Shown here one piece after another: positions 51,171 to 62,553 of a stretch of DNA of 64,000 nucleotides. Position numbers and translations under genes: made by a program. This stretch comes from an uncultured Pelagibacteraceae bacterium (GTDB lineage Bacteria; Pseudomonadota; Alphaproteobacteria; Pelagibacterales; Pelagibacteraceae), in NCBI GenBank assembly GCA_902554035.1, contig CACDMX010000003.1, positions 1-64,000 on the forward strand, given 5' to 3'. Every line of letters starts with the position of its first letter. Position 1 is the stretch's first letter. The notes beneath the pieces are model-generated. The model was not told the origin of the DNA. It saw only the letters and a list, made by a program, of their open reading frames with translations, and did no database searches.

Positions 51171-52137
51171 AAATATAATCATTGTTGCTGGAGAACCCTA
51201 TAGTATTTTTTTAGAAATACTATTTAAATCTATGAAATCTAAAAAAATAAATAAACCCTTTATTCTTATCTGCTCAAAGGAATTATTAATTTCTCAAATG
51301 AAAAAATTAAATTATAATTTTAAAATAAATTCAATTAAAAAAGAAAAAATTAAAAATACGAAAATTCTAAAAAATTACATTAATATTTTGGATGTACATT
51401 TTCATTTCACTAAAGCTTTTGATAAAATTTCAAGTAAATCATCAAAATATATAGAAAACTGTTTTTCTGAAGGATTAAATTTAATAAAAAATGGTTATTC
51501 AAGAACATTAATTAATGGTCCAGTGTCAAAAAAATATTTTTTAAAAAAAAAACATCTTGGAATTACCGAGTATTTAGCAAAAAAATCTGGTCAAAAAGGT
51601 AAAGAGGTTATGTTAATATATAATAAAAAACTTTCAGTAAGCCCAATTACTACACATTTACCTATACAAGATATTAAAAAAAATATTTCTTCAAAAAAAA
51701 TAATTCAAAATATTTTAACGATAAATTCTTTTTTTAAAAAAAAACTAAACAAAAAAGCAAAATTCGCAATTACTGGACTAAACCCTCACTGTGAAACAAA
51801 TAAAAAATTCTCTGAAGAAAATAAAATAATATTACCAGCTATTAAAAAAATTAAAAAATTTAATATTAATATAGATGGACCTTTTCCAGCAGATACGCTT
51901 TTTTTAAAAAAAAATATAAAAAAATATAATGTAGTTATTGGCATGTATCATGACCAGGTATTAACTCCGATTAAAACTCTATTTGAGTTTAAAGCTATAA
52001 ATATTACACTAGGTCTACCTTTTATAAGGATAACTCCAGATCACGGTCCAAATAACTCAATGTTAGGAAAAAATAAATCAAACCCTATAAGTTTAATTGA
52101 AACTTTTAAATTTTTAAAACAATTACGTGAAAATTAA
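51163..52137 (+). CDS. pdxA: 4-hydroxythreonine-4-phosphate dehydrogenase
   Basis: 324 aa; LINGPVSK, GLNPHCETNKKFSEE, GPFPADTLF, GMYHDQVLTPIKTL, ITPDHGP. Confidence 0.93.
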   Translation: MNKNIIIVAGEPYSIFLEILFKSMKSKKINKPFILICSKELLISQMKKLNYNFKINSIKKEKIKNTKILKNYINILDVHFHFTKAFDKISSKSSKYIENCFSEGLNLIKNGYSRTLINGPVSKKYFLKKKHLGITEYLAKKSGQKGKEVMLIYNKKLSVSPITTHLPIQDIKKNISSKKIIQNILTINSFFKKKLNKKAKFAITGLNPHCETNKKFSEENKIILPAIKKIKKFNINIDGPFPADTLFLKKNIKKYNVVIGMYHDQVLTPIKTLFEFKAINITLGLPFIRITPDHGPNNSMLGKNKSNPISLIETFKFLKQLREN

Positions 52138-52918
52138 AGCTAAAAAAAGTTTAGGTCAAAATTTTTTATTAGATAAAAATATTATTAAAAAAATCGTAGA
52201 AGTTGTTGATATAACAGCTGATAGTGCAGTTTTAGAAATTGGAGCAGGCACAGGGAATTTAACTGAATATATTTTAAAAAAAAACCCAAAAAAAATATTT
52301 GTTATAGAAAAAGATGAAAAACTTGTTAGTAAACTTAAGGATAGATTTAATAAAAAAGTTGATATAATTAATGATGATATTCTTAAAGTTTCAGAAAATT
52401 TAATTTATCCAGATAAGTTAATTGTATATGGAAACTTGCCATATAATATTTCTACACAAATTTTATCTAAATGGATAACTAATGATAATCAAAATATTTG
52501 GTATAAAAATTATATTTTAATGTTCCAAAAGGAGGTTGCTGAAAGAATTTTAGCTGTTACTAATTCTAAAAATTATGGAAGATTATCTATTTTATCAAAC
52601 TGGAAACTTGAAGTTAAAAAAGTAATAGATGTCAATGCTTCTTGTTTTTATCCTAAACCAAAAATTGAAAGTACAGTTCTAAAGTTTACACCAAAAAAAT
52701 GTTTTCCTATTTTAAAAAATCCTAAAAACTTAGAAATTATTACGAGAGTCTTTTTTAATCAAAGACGTAAAAAAATAAAAAAACCACTTAATCAGTTGTT
52801 CAAGACTCCAGATAAAATTATTGAAAAATTAAAATTAGATACCAACTGGAGACCTCAAAATCTTTCGCCCCAGGTCTATTATCAGCTTGCAAAAGAATAT
52901 GAAAATCTAAGTAATTAG
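52127..52918 (+). CDS. rsmA: 16S rRNA (adenine1518/1519-N6) dimethyltransferase
   Basis: 263 aa, GTG start; [36 protein letters not shown]. Confidence 0.96.
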   Translation: MKIKAKKSLGQNFLLDKNIIKKIVEVVDITADSAVLEIGAGTGNLTEYILKKNPKKIFVIEKDEKLVSKLKDRFNKKVDIINDDILKVSENLIYPDKLIVYGNLPYNISTQILSKWITNDNQNIWYKNYILMFQKEVAERILAVTNSKNYGRLSILSNWKLEVKKVIDVNASCFYPKPKIESTVLKFTPKKCFPILKNPKNLEIITRVFFNQRRKKIKKPLNQLFKTPDKIIEKLKLDTNWRPQNLSPQVYYQLAKEYENLSN

Positions 52919-53539
52919 TTTATTTACGTGCTCCTCAATAAAACTTGAACTATAATTGTCTTTAATTTCATTTTTTTTTGATTTAATAAGGGAACATATC
53001 TCGTTAAAACAATCTTCTAATTTATCATTTATAACAACATAATCATAGTTTTTCCAATGTAATACATCTTTATTGAATTCTTTCATTCTTTCTTCAACTA
53101 TCACTTTATCTTTCATGTCTCTATTTGATAATCTTTCAAATAAAACCTCTTTACTAGGAGGTAAAACAAAAAATGTAATTAATTTATATTTCAATTTTTT
53201 ATCTTTTATTTGTTGAGTGCCTTGCCAATCTATATCAAATATTACATCTTCACCTTTATTGAGTTTGCTTTGAACAGGTGGTAAAGCAGTTCCATAAAAA
53301 TTATTAAAAACTTTGGCATATTCTAAAAATTCACCTTTGTTTATCAAATCTTTAAATTTTTTTTCATCGGTAAAAAAATAGTCCTTTCCATCAGTTTCAT
53401 TTTGTCTGGGTTTTCTAGTGGTATGAGATATAGAGATGTGGTAATTTTTTTTTTTGGATAATAATTTTACCAGTGTAGTTTTACCAGCACCAGATGGTGA
53501 TGATAAAATTATCATAGTACCATCTTTTGTGGATGACAT
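52907..53539 (-). CDS. gmk: Guanylate kinase
   Basis: 210 aa; [37 protein letters not shown]. Confidence 0.96.
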   Translation of the reverse strand: MSSTKDGTMIILSSPSGAGKTTLVKLLSKKKNYHISISHTTRKPRQNETDGKDYFFTDEKKFKDLINKGEFLEYAKVFNNFYGTALPPVQSKLNKGEDVIFDIDWQGTQQIKDKKLKYKLITFFVLPPSKEVLFERLSNRDMKDKVIVEERMKEFNKDVLHWKNYDYVVINDKLEDCFNEICSLIKSKKNEIKDNYSSSFIEEHVNKLIT

Positions 53540-53549
53540 TTAATTCGTA

Positions 53550-53789
53550 TTAATTACTTTTACTCTCAATAAATTTAATTGCATCACTAACAGTTAGAAT
53601 TTTTTCAGCCTCGCTATCTGAAATTTCAGAACCAAACTCTTCCTCGAATGCCATAACTAACTCGACAGTATCTAAACTATCTGCACCTAAATCATCTATA
53701 AAACTTGACTCATCAGTTACTTTTGCTTCCTCAATTCCTAAATGGTCTGCAACTATCTTCTTAACCTTACTTGAAATATCATCTGACAT
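53550..53789 (-). CDS. acpP: Acyl carrier protein
   Basis: 79 aa; [23 protein letters not shown]. Confidence 0.97.
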   Translation of the reverse strand: MSDDISSKVKKIVADHLGIEEAKVTDESSFIDDLGADSLDTVELVMAFEEEFGSEISDSEAEKILTVSDAIKFIESKSN

Positions 53790-53839
53790 ATAAATCCTTT
53801 TTTGTTATATTTTCGTTATTAGATTAATAATTAGCTTTG

Positions 53840-54574
53840 TCAAGCCATATACATGCCCCCATTCACATGTATTGTTTCTCCTGTAATATATGAAGCGGAA
53901 TCTGATGACAAAAAGGCAACAGTATTTGATACATCTTCGCCGGTACCAAGTTTGCTCATTGGAATTCTTGAAGTCAAGACAGCTTTAATACTCTCGACTA
54001 TTTTATCAGTCATTTTAGATTGAATAAAGCCAGGCGAGACACAATTTATTGTAATATTTTTTTTTGCATACTCAATTGCTAAACTTTTAGACATAGCTAC
54101 CATTCCTGCTTTTGATGCGGAATAGTTTGCTTGTCCTAAATTTCCAGTATGTCCAACAATAGAGGTAATATTTACAATTCTTCCATATTTATTTTTTAAC
54201 ATTTTTTTTATTGCATGTTTACATAAATAAAAAGTTGAACTTAAATTTACGTCAATTACTTTTTTCCATTCTTCATCTTTCATTCTTAGTGACAAATTAT
54301 CCATTGTGATACCAGCGTTATTAACCAAAACATCTAGTCCTACTAATTGTGAGGTTACATTTTCTATAAAATCTTCTATTTTGGAATGATCAGAAATATC
54401 AAATTTTAAAACATTAATATTAGGAAATTCTTTTTTTAAAATATCTAATCTTTCTGTATTTGTTCCTGTCGCTAACACTGTTCCATCTAAAGACAAGAAT
54501 TTTTTTACAAGTGCATTACCTATTCCACCAGTAGCACCTGTTATCAAAATTTTTTTTCCTTTAAAATTAATCAT
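53840..54574 (-). CDS. fabG: 3-oxoacyl-ACP reductase
   Basis: 244 aa; ILITGATGGIGNAL, NNAGIT, YSASKAGMVAMSK. Confidence 0.96.
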   Translation of the reverse strand: MINFKGKKILITGATGGIGNALVKKFLSLDGTVLATGTNTERLDILKKEFPNINVLKFDISDHSKIEDFIENVTSQLVGLDVLVNNAGITMDNLSLRMKDEEWKKVIDVNLSSTFYLCKHAIKKMLKNKYGRIVNITSIVGHTGNLGQANYSASKAGMVAMSKSLAIEYAKKNITINCVSPGFIQSKMTDKIVESIKAVLTSRIPMSKLGTGEDVSNTVAFLSSDSASYITGETIHVNGGMYMA

Positions 54575-55499
54575 TTATTTTAACTATACTTATATCTTCT
54601 TCTTTATTTATTGCACTAACTTTTACGTTTCTATCAATTCTTTTTATAAGACCCGATAATACTTTTCCTGGTCCGATTTCTATAAAATGATTTACATCAC
54701 TATTAATCATATATAATACACTTTCTCTCCAACGTACCCTACTCTCGATTTGTTTAACCAGTAAATTTTTTAATTCAGATTTATCTTTTATTTCTGCAGC
54801 CGTAACATTTGATATCAATGTATTTTTAAAATCTTTGAAATCTAGTTTCTCAATTTCATCTTCCATTATTTTTGTAGCTTTGTTCATTAATTTACAATGA
54901 AAAGGAGCACTTACGGATAGTTTAATATTTTTAATATTTTTAGAAGTGAGATTTGTTGAAAATTTAGTTATATCCTCCATTCTACCACTTGCAACTAATT
55001 GTCCTTTCGAATTGTCATTCGCTATAAAACATTCATAGTGATCTTTATTTTCGTTTAAAATTTTTTCTATAATTTCTATATCAGAACCCAATATCGCTAA
55101 CATTCCACCCTCTCCTTTTGGAACAGCACTTTGCATTGCTATCCCTCTTGCTTTTAAAATTTTTAAGGTACTTGAAAAATCTAGTGCTTCTGCGCATGCT
55201 AAAGCCGTATACTCTCCAAGAGAATGTCCAGCAAAAAACTTGGCCTTATTTAAATCAATTTCAAACTCTTGTTTTAAAAGTTGAAAGATTGAGTATCCTA
55301 CTAAAAAAATTGCTGGTTGGGTATTTTCAGTTAAATCTATTTTTTCTTTTGGCCCCTCCAAAATTATTTTTGACAAATTAAAATTTAAAATTTCATCAGC
55401 CTCTTTATAAATTTTTTTAAAAAGTTCATATTTAGAATAAAATTCAGAAGCCATTCCAACTATTTGAGAGCCTTGACCTGGAAAAATAACAGAAAACAT
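54567..55499 (-). CDS. fabD: Malonyl-CoA-ACP transacylase
   Basis: 310 aa; FPGQGSQIVGMASEFY, GHSLGEYTALACAEAL. Confidence 0.96.
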   Translation of the reverse strand: MFSVIFPGQGSQIVGMASEFYSKYELFKKIYKEADEILNFNLSKIILEGPKEKIDLTENTQPAIFLVGYSIFQLLKQEFEIDLNKAKFFAGHSLGEYTALACAEALDFSSTLKILKARGIAMQSAVPKGEGGMLAILGSDIEIIEKILNENKDHYECFIANDNSKGQLVASGRMEDITKFSTNLTSKNIKNIKLSVSAPFHCKLMNKATKIMEDEIEKLDFKDFKNTLISNVTAAEIKDKSELKNLLVKQIESRVRWRESVLYMINSDVNHFIEIGPGKVLSGLIKRIDRNVKVSAINKEEDISIVKIND

Positions 55500-55585
55500 T
55501 TGATTATATTAAATTTTTATACACTTTTAAGTATTGTAATTAAACAATTATAATAGTATATCCTCATTTTTTATTAAAATCTGTT

Positions 55586-55933
55586 ATGAATTTATACGAA
55601 CATACAATAGTAGCAAGGCAAGATGTAAGCCCTTCTCAAATAAAGCAGCTTACTGAAAAATATTCAAAGATAGTTGAAAAAAATGATGGGGATATTGTTA
55701 AAACTGAGAATTGGGGACTGATGAATTTATCCTATGTCATAAAAAAGAACAAAAAGGGTAACTACATTCATTTTAAATTTAAAGGAAATGGGAAAATTGT
55801 AAATGAATTAGAGAAAAATGAAAGAATAGATAAAAATCTAATCAAGTATTTAACTGTAAAGGTAAAAAAATTTGATTTAGATACAAACTATTTTGAAACG
55901 AAAGAAAAAAGTATAGCTGATAAAAAGAATTAA
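55586..55933 (+). CDS. rpsF: 30S ribosomal protein S6
   Basis: 115 aa; [42 protein letters not shown]. Confidence 0.96.
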   Translation: MNLYEHTIVARQDVSPSQIKQLTEKYSKIVEKNDGDIVKTENWGLMNLSYVIKKNKKGNYIHFKFKGNGKIVNELEKNERIDKNLIKYLTVKVKKFDLDTNYFETKEKSIADKKN

Positions 55934-55937
55934 GTTT

Positions 55938-56213
55938 ATGTTTAAGAAAAAAAGAACTCCAGGTAAAAAAAATAAACAAAACAGTTTTGCAAAACTTAGT
56001 ATTTTTCAACAAAATAAATATAAATTTAAAAAAACGTGTCCTTTATCTATTAAAGGTGCACCGGTAATTGATTATAAAAATATTAAACTATTAAAAAGAT
56101 ATGTATCAGAAAATGGTAAAATTCTACCATCAAGAATTACTAATGTAAGTCAAAAAAAACAAAGAGAGCTTTCTTTATCAATTAAGAGAGCAAGAAATTT
56201 AGCACTAATTTAA
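55938..56213 (+). CDS. rpsR: 30S ribosomal protein S18
   Basis: 91 aa; [48 protein letters not shown]. Confidence 0.96.
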   Translation: MFKKKRTPGKKNKQNSFAKLSIFQQNKYKFKKTCPLSIKGAPVIDYKNIKLLKRYVSENGKILPSRITNVSQKKQRELSLSIKRARNLALI

Positions 56214-56668
56214 TGAAAGTAATTCTACTTGAAAACCTAAGAAAAATTGGATCAATTGGAGATGTTATTGACGTAAGAAGAGGATTTGCAAGAAACTATC
56301 TTATTGCAAATAAAAAAGCTCTTCATGCTTCTAAAGAAAATATTAAAGAAGTTGAAAAAATTAAAGCACAATTAGGAAAAAAAGATCAGGAAAAAATGAA
56401 AGGTGCTAAAAAAATATTTGAATCAATTAATAACAAAAAATTTGTAATAAAAAAACTTAGTACAGAAAATAATGAATTATATGGATCTGTTAAGCCAACA
56501 GAAATCTCAAAAATAATTTTTGAAAAAGAAAAATTGGAAATAGCTCCCTCGATGATACAACTAATAAAAGAAATTAAGTCACTTGGAAATTTTAAAGTAA
56601 GAATTGACCTTCATTCACAAATACAAGCTACAATAGATATAAAGGTAGAAGCTGAAGAAACTACCTAA
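56213..56668 (+). CDS. rplI: 50S ribosomal protein L9
   Basis: 151 aa; [31 protein letters not shown]. Confidence 0.97.
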   Translation: MKVILLENLRKIGSIGDVIDVRRGFARNYLIANKKALHASKENIKEVEKIKAQLGKKDQEKMKGAKKIFESINNKKFVIKKLSTENNELYGSVKPTEISKIIFEKEKLEIAPSMIQLIKEIKSLGNFKVRIDLHSQIQATIDIKVEAEETT

Positions 56669-56738
56669 TAATTATACAATCTTTTCCCCATTGATAATTT
56701 AATATTTTTTTTTTTATTATTTAATATAGAAATTTTAA

Positions 56739-58157
56739 ATGAATAAAAATCTTAGCTTGGTAAAAAATAATTTTGACCAACTTCCAAATAATATAGAAGC
56801 AGAACAATCTGTATTGGGTTCAATACTTCTAAACAATGAAGTTTTTGATGATATTAATACGTTGATTACTAGCGTTAATTTTTATGATCCAATGCATCAA
56901 AGAATTTTTGCTGCAATTGAAAACTTTATTTATAAAGGAATGTTAGCAAATCCTATTACTTTAAAAAATCATTTTGAAAAAGATAAAGATGATATAGATA
57001 TTCAAGAATACCTTGTAAAAATAACTAAGTTTGGATCTTCCTCGAGACAAACAATTGAATACTCTAAAATTATCTATGATATGTATGTGAGAAGAGAGTT
57101 GATTAAAATTTCTGAAAATACAATTGATAACGCTAAAGTAAACGATCTGAACATCTCTGGACAAAAAATTATTGAAAATTCTGAAAAGTTATTATTTGAT
57201 TTAGCTGAAAAAGGATCTTTAAATTCTTCTCTGGTAAAATTTGACGAAGCTTTAAAGCTTACCATCGAGATGGCTTCAAATGCGTATAAAAACGAAGAAG
57301 GTATCGTTGGAGTTCCTACTGGTCTTAGAGATCTAGATGATAGGCTTGGTGGCTTACATCAGTCTGATTTAATTATAATTGCTGGAAGACCTTCTATGGG
57401 AAAAACTGCTTTGGCAACAAATATAGCATTTAATGCAGCAAAAAAATTGCAAGATGAAAATAAAAAATCTTCAATAGCTTTTTTTTCTTTGGAAATGTCC
57501 TCGGAACAACTTTCTACACGAATCTTAGCTGAACAATCTAGAATTACATCAAATAATATTAGAAGAGGAAAAATATCAGATGAAGAATTTGATAAATTTA
57601 TTGAAACATCAAAAACTATTTCCGAACTTCCTCTATTTATAGATGAAACACCTGCAATTACTATTGCTGCTTTGAGTAATCGTGCAAGAAGAATTAAAAG
57701 GCTTTATGGGCTAGATATGATTGTTGTTGATTATATTCAGTTAATGAGAGCAACAACGAATATTAAAGATGGGAGAGTTCAAGAAATATCAGAAATAACA
57801 CAAGGATTAAAAGCTATTGCTAAAGAATTAGGAGTTCCTGTTTTAGCGTTGTCTCAACTTTCTAGGGCAGTTGAGCAAAGAGATAAAAAAGAACCTCAGT
57901 TGTCTGACCTAAGAGAGTCAGGATCAATTGAACAAGATGCTGATGTTGTAATGTTTGTCTATAGAGAGTCTTATTATTTGGAAAAACAAGAACCTAGAGC
58001 AGCTACTGTTGAACATGCAGAGTGGCAAGCTAAAATGAATGAGGTATCAAATCTAGCTGAAATTATTATTGGAAAACAAAGACACGGCCCTACAGGGAAA
58101 ATTATGCTGGAATTTGAGGCAATGTTTACTAAATTTAAAGATACTCAAACCAGCTAA
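56739..58157 (+). CDS. dnaB: Replicative DNA helicase
   Basis: 472 aa; PNNIEAEQSVLGSIL, IIAGRPSMGKTALATN, LSQLSRAVEQR. Confidence 0.97.
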   Translation: MNKNLSLVKNNFDQLPNNIEAEQSVLGSILLNNEVFDDINTLITSVNFYDPMHQRIFAAIENFIYKGMLANPITLKNHFEKDKDDIDIQEYLVKITKFGSSSRQTIEYSKIIYDMYVRRELIKISENTIDNAKVNDLNISGQKIIENSEKLLFDLAEKGSLNSSLVKFDEALKLTIEMASNAYKNEEGIVGVPTGLRDLDDRLGGLHQSDLIIIAGRPSMGKTALATNIAFNAAKKLQDENKKSSIAFFSLEMSSEQLSTRILAEQSRITSNNIRRGKISDEEFDKFIETSKTISELPLFIDETPAITIAALSNRARRIKRLYGLDMIVVDYIQLMRATTNIKDGRVQEISEITQGLKAIAKELGVPVLALSQLSRAVEQRDKKEPQLSDLRESGSIEQDADVVMFVYRESYYLEKQEPRAATVEHAEWQAKMNEVSNLAEIIIGKQRHGPTGKIMLEFEAMFTKFKDTQTS

Positions 58158-58179
58158 TATAAAATATATAGAATTGTAA

Positions 58180-60573
58180 ATGATTACAACACTATATCAA
58201 AAAAATATCATAGAAAAACCTAAGCTGATTATTTTTTTATTGATTTTTGCATTATTGGGTTTTGGGTATTTTTCTAAAGATTTTAGACTTGATGCCTCTT
58301 CCGATACTTTGTTAATTGATGGGGATCCAGATTTGAAATATCTGAGAGAAATTACTGATAGATATGGCTCAAAAGATTTTCTAGTTTTAACTTATACACC
58401 TAAAGATGGAATGACTTCCGAAAGTTCCATTAATAATTTACTAAGCTTAAAATATAAAATCCAAAGCCTTGATTGGGTTCACAATGTAATTACATTATTA
58501 GATATTCCACTTTTAAATAATTCAGAGGCACCTCTTGAAGAAAGACTTAAAAACTTTGTAACATTAAAAGATAAAGGGGTTGATAAAGAAAGAGGTTTTA
58601 ATGAAATTTTAAATAGTCCTGTATTTAGAAATTTTGTAATAAGTGAGGATGGAAACACCTCTGGTATAATAGTAAATATTAAAAAGGATGAAATAATAAA
58701 AAATATTAAAAATAAAGAAGAATTAGAAAAACATAAAGATCTTATTAAACAAAAAAACCACCAAAATATAATTGAGATAAGAGAAATAATTAAAAATTAC
58801 AGTGATGAAGCAAAAATTTTCTTAGGTGGAATACCTATGATTGCTGATGATATGATGACTTTTATTAAAAGTGATATAATTGTTTTTGGAGTTGGGGTTT
58901 TGCTATTTATTATTGGAACTCTATGGTTTGTATTTAGAAAAATTATTTGGATAATTGTTCCAATATGCAGTTGTTTTTTTTCAGTTACCATCATGACTGG
59001 TTTACTTGGACTTTTAAATTGGAAAGTAACTGTAATATCATCTAACTTTATTGCTCTTATGTTAATACTTACAATGGCTATGAATATTCACATGAGTACT
59101 CGTTTTTTGCAATTAAAAAAAAATAATCCAAAAACAAATAATTTACAGATAATTTTAATGACCACTTCAAAAATGTTTTGGCCAATCCTTTATACAGTAC
59201 TAACTACAATTTGTGCTTTTCTATCTTTAATTTTTAGTGAAATTAAACCTATTATAGATTTTGGCTGGATGATGACTTTAGGCTTAATAACATCTTTTAT
59301 TGTTACGTTTACTTTATTACCGACCTTGTTGAATTTTTTATCCTCTGAAAAAACTAATATTAAAGAACAAAATAAATCAATGATTACAGAGTTTTTAAGT
59401 AAAATTTCTATTAAGTATAATAAATTAATTTTTCTTGTTTCAGGAATTATAATTTTTCTAAGCGTTTTTGGAATTTCTCGTCTTGAAGTAGAGAATAGTT
59501 TTATAAATTACTTTGATAAAAAAACTGAAATTTATAAAGGTATGAAACTTATTGATGAAAAACTTGGTGGCACAACACCTTTAGAGGTTATTATAAAATT
59601 TCCTGTTCTGGAAAATGATGTTGTAAGTAGTGAAGAAGAAGAATTTGAGGATTGGGAAGATGATGATTATCAAAGTAATGAGAAGTATTGGTTCACAAAA
59701 GATAAAATTGATAAAATTGAAAAAGTGCATAATTATCTTGATGGTTTACCAGCAATTGGAAAAGTTTTGTCATTCTCATCAATTCTAAAAGTTGCCGAAC
59801 AATTAAATAACGATAAACCATTAGGAACTCTTGAGATGGGAGTTTTATACACCAAAATTCCAGAATCTATCAAAAAAGAAATAGTTGATCCATATATCTC
59901 CATTAAAGATAACGAAGCTAGAATTAATCTAAGAATTAAAGACTCTCAAGAAGATTTAAGAAGAAATGATTTAATTAATAAAATAAATTATGACTTAGAA
60001 AATAAATTAAATTTAAAAAAAGATGAATTTAAATTAGCTGGTGTTTTAATTCTGTTCAATAATCTTTTGCAAAGTTTGTTTAAATCACAAATATTAACCT
60101 TGGGCTTTGTGATGATTGGTATATTTTCAATGTTTATGATACTTTTTAAAAATTTTAAACTATCATTAATTGGCGTTGTACCAAACTTCATTGCTGCTTT
60201 TTTTATTTTAGGAATAATTGGATTACTTGAAATACCTCTAGACATGATGACAATAACCATTGCTGCAATCACAATTGGAATTGCAGTAGATAATAGTATT
60301 CATTATATTTATAGATTTAAAGAGGAATTTAAAGATAATTGTAATTATGAAAAAACATTAAATTTATGCCATTCAACAGTTGGTGTTGCGATCCTAAATA
60401 CTTCAATAACTATCGTTTTTGGATTTTCTATTTTAGTCTTTTCAAATTTTATACCTACAATTTATTTTGGAGTATTTACAGGAATAGCAATGTTATTAGC
60501 AATGGTTTCTGTTTTAACTTTATTGCCATCTCTAATACTATTATTCAAACCATTTGGGGTAATAAATAAATAA
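58180..60573 (+). CDS. RND/MMPL superfamily transporter-like protein
   Basis: 797 aa; two TM bundles, ITIAAITIGIAVDNSIHYIYRFKEEF; acidic insert EEEEFEDWEDDDYQ. Confidence 0.88.
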   Translation: MITTLYQKNIIEKPKLIIFLLIFALLGFGYFSKDFRLDASSDTLLIDGDPDLKYLREITDRYGSKDFLVLTYTPKDGMTSESSINNLLSLKYKIQSLDWVHNVITLLDIPLLNNSEAPLEERLKNFVTLKDKGVDKERGFNEILNSPVFRNFVISEDGNTSGIIVNIKKDEIIKNIKNKEELEKHKDLIKQKNHQNIIEIREIIKNYSDEAKIFLGGIPMIADDMMTFIKSDIIVFGVGVLLFIIGTLWFVFRKIIWIIVPICSCFFSVTIMTGLLGLLNWKVTVISSNFIALMLILTMAMNIHMSTRFLQLKKNNPKTNNLQIILMTTSKMFWPILYTVLTTICAFLSLIFSEIKPIIDFGWMMTLGLITSFIVTFTLLPTLLNFLSSEKTNIKEQNKSMITEFLSKISIKYNKLIFLVSGIIIFLSVFGISRLEVENSFINYFDKKTEIYKGMKLIDEKLGGTTPLEVIIKFPVLENDVVSSEEEEFEDWEDDDYQSNEKYWFTKDKIDKIEKVHNYLDGLPAIGKVLSFSSILKVAEQLNNDKPLGTLEMGVLYTKIPESIKKEIVDPYISIKDNEARINLRIKDSQEDLRRNDLINKINYDLENKLNLKKDEFKLAGVLILFNNLLQSLFKSQILTLGFVMIGIFSMFMILFKNFKLSLIGVVPNFIAAFFILGIIGLLEIPLDMMTITIAAITIGIAVDNSIHYIYRFKEEFKDNCNYEKTLNLCHSTVGVAILNTSITIVFGFSILVFSNFIPTIYFGVFTGIAMLLAMVSVLTLLPSLILLFKPFGVINK

Positions 60574-61118
60574 TGGCTGATAGTTTATTAGATTTTTATA
60601 AATCTATTTCTGGGTTCGATTTAATTTACTTAGTTATTACAGTTTGGTCTTTGATAAAATGTTCCTCTAAAGGTTTTGTTTTGAGTCTATTGTCAGCTTC
60701 AAAATGGTTGTTAGCATACGTGTTAACATTGATTCTTTTTCCTAAAATTAAACCTCACGTAAAAGATGTAATTGAAAATCAATATATATTAGACTTGGTT
60801 TTGGGTATTGGAATATTTATTATAGTTATATTTTTAATTTTAATTATAAATAAAGGTATATCAAAAACTGTAAAATATTCGGGAATCGGCAAAGTAGACA
60901 CGGTTTTTGGCTTTTTCTTTGGTTTTATACGTGCTTATATTGTTTGTGTTTGTATATTTGCAACTATTAATATCTTTTATAATTATAAAAATTGGCCATT
61001 AAATATTTCTAAATCCTATACCTTTTATTATGTCAAAAAAGGTAGTAACTATCTTATAAAAGAATTTCCAAATGAAAAAGAATACAAAAATGCTAAAGAA
61101 AAAGTTCAAGATATATGA
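60573..61118 (+). CDS. CvpA family protein
   Basis: 181 aa; four predicted TM segments, directly upstream of purF. Confidence 0.82.
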   Translation: MADSLLDFYKSISGFDLIYLVITVWSLIKCSSKGFVLSLLSASKWLLAYVLTLILFPKIKPHVKDVIENQYILDLVLGIGIFIIVIFLILIINKGISKTVKYSGIGKVDTVFGFFFGFIRAYIVCVCIFATINIFYNYKNWPLNISKSYTFYYVKKGSNYLIKEFPNEKEYKNAKEKVQDI

Positions 61119-62553
61119 TCCTAAAATAAAAGAAGAATGTGCAGTATTTGGAATAAGTAATAACCAAGATGCTTCAGCTTTAACAGCTCTAGGACTTCAT
61201 GCTTTACAACATAGAGGTCAAGAAGGTTGTGGTATTGTATCTTTTGATGGCAATCAATATCACTCTGAAAAAAGGTTTGGACTAGTTGGAGACAATTTCA
61301 GTAAAGAAAAAGTAATCAAAACTTTACCAGGAAATTATGCAATAGGTCATAATAGATACTCTACAACTGGAGGAACAACTTTAAGAAATATCCAGCCTTT
61401 TTTTGCTGATACGAATGCCGGAGGTATAGGTGTTGCACATAATGGTAACTTAACGAATGCAATTACCTTAAGAAAGAAAATGGTAGAGGAGGGATCAATT
61501 TTTTATACAACTTCAGATACAGAGACTATAGTTAAATTGATAGCAAGATCAAAAAGGGCAAAAACAATCGATAAAGTGATTGATGCCCTCTTCCAAATTC
61601 AAGGTGGCTATGCATTAGTAATAATGACACAAAGCACTTTAATAGGAGTCAGAGACCCTTATGGAATTAGACCTTTAGTTTTAGGAAAACTTAAAAATTC
61701 ATATGTTCTTGCCTCAGAAACCTGTGCTCTAGATATAATCGGCGCAAAATTTGTAAGGGAGGTTGAAAATGGAGAAATTGTTTGCATAGAAAATGATAAA
61801 TTGGAGAGTGTTAAACCGTTCCCTCAAAAAAAAATTAGACCATGCGTTTTTGAATATATTTATTTTTCACGACCAGACAGTATTTTAAATGGTAAGACTG
61901 CATATGAGTATAGAAAAAATTTTGGAGCAGAATTAGCAAAACAAGAAAATTTAAATGCTGATTTAGTTGTCCCTGTGCCAGACTCTGGTAATGCCGCAGC
62001 ATTAGGTTATGCGCAAGAGAAAAAAATTAATTTTGACTTAGGTTTAATAAGAAATCATTATGTTGGAAGAACTTTTATTGAGCCATCACAAAAAATTCGA
62101 AGTTTAGGAGTTAAACTAAAATTAAATGCTAATTTATCTGTTATCAAAAATAAAAAAATTATATTAGTAGACGATTCATTAGTTAGAGGTACCACTTCAT
62201 CAAAAATAGTAAAAATGCTATACGATGCTGGAGCAAAGGAAATTCATGTGAGAATAGCTAGTCCGGAGATTAAATTTCCAGATTTCTATGGTGTAGATAC
62301 TCCAACTAAAAAAGAGTTATTAGCTGCAAATAATTCAGTTGAAAAGATTTGTGAACTGATAGGTGCGAAATCATTAAAATTTTTAGATATTGATGGTCTT
62401 TATAAAGCCATGGGATTTGAAAAAAGAAATGAACTATATCCCCAACTTACTGATCATCACTTTACAGGAGACTATCCAGTTAAAATAATTGATGAATTAG
62501 GTGAAGATAAAGTAACACAATTGTCTTTATTAAGTACAGGATCAAATAATTAA
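61072..62553 (+). CDS. purF: Amidophosphoribosyltransferase
   Basis: 493 aa; ECAVFGISNNQDASALTALGLHALQHRGQEGCGI, GHNRYSTTGG, ILVDDSLVRGTTS. Start codon uncertain (61072 or 61090). Confidence 0.96.
   Translation: MKKNTKMLKKKFKIYDPKIKEECAVFGISNNQDASALTALGLHALQHRGQEGCGIVSFDGNQYHSEKRFGLVGDNFSKEKVIKTLPGNYAIGHNRYSTTGGTTLRNIQPFFADTNAGGIGVAHNGNLTNAITLRKKMVEEGSIFYTTSDTETIVKLIARSKRAKTIDKVIDALFQIQGGYALVIMTQSTLIGVRDPYGIRPLVLGKLKNSYVLASETCALDIIGAKFVREVENGEIVCIENDKLESVKPFPQKKIRPCVFEYIYFSRPDSILNGKTAYEYRKNFGAELAKQENLNADLVVPVPDSGNAAALGYAQEKKINFDLGLIRNHYVGRTFIEPSQKIRSLGVKLKLNANLSVIKNKKIILVDDSLVRGTTSSKIVKMLYDAGAKEIHVRIASPEIKFPDFYGVDTPTKKELLAANNSVEKICELIGAKSLKFLDIDGLYKAMGFEKRNELYPQLTDHHFTGDYPVKIIDELGEDKVTQLSLLSTGSNN

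Noticed and set aside
60366-60569. 67-aa + strand ORF inside the RND/MMPL gene
   Set aside because: Alternative frame of a long conserved coding region.
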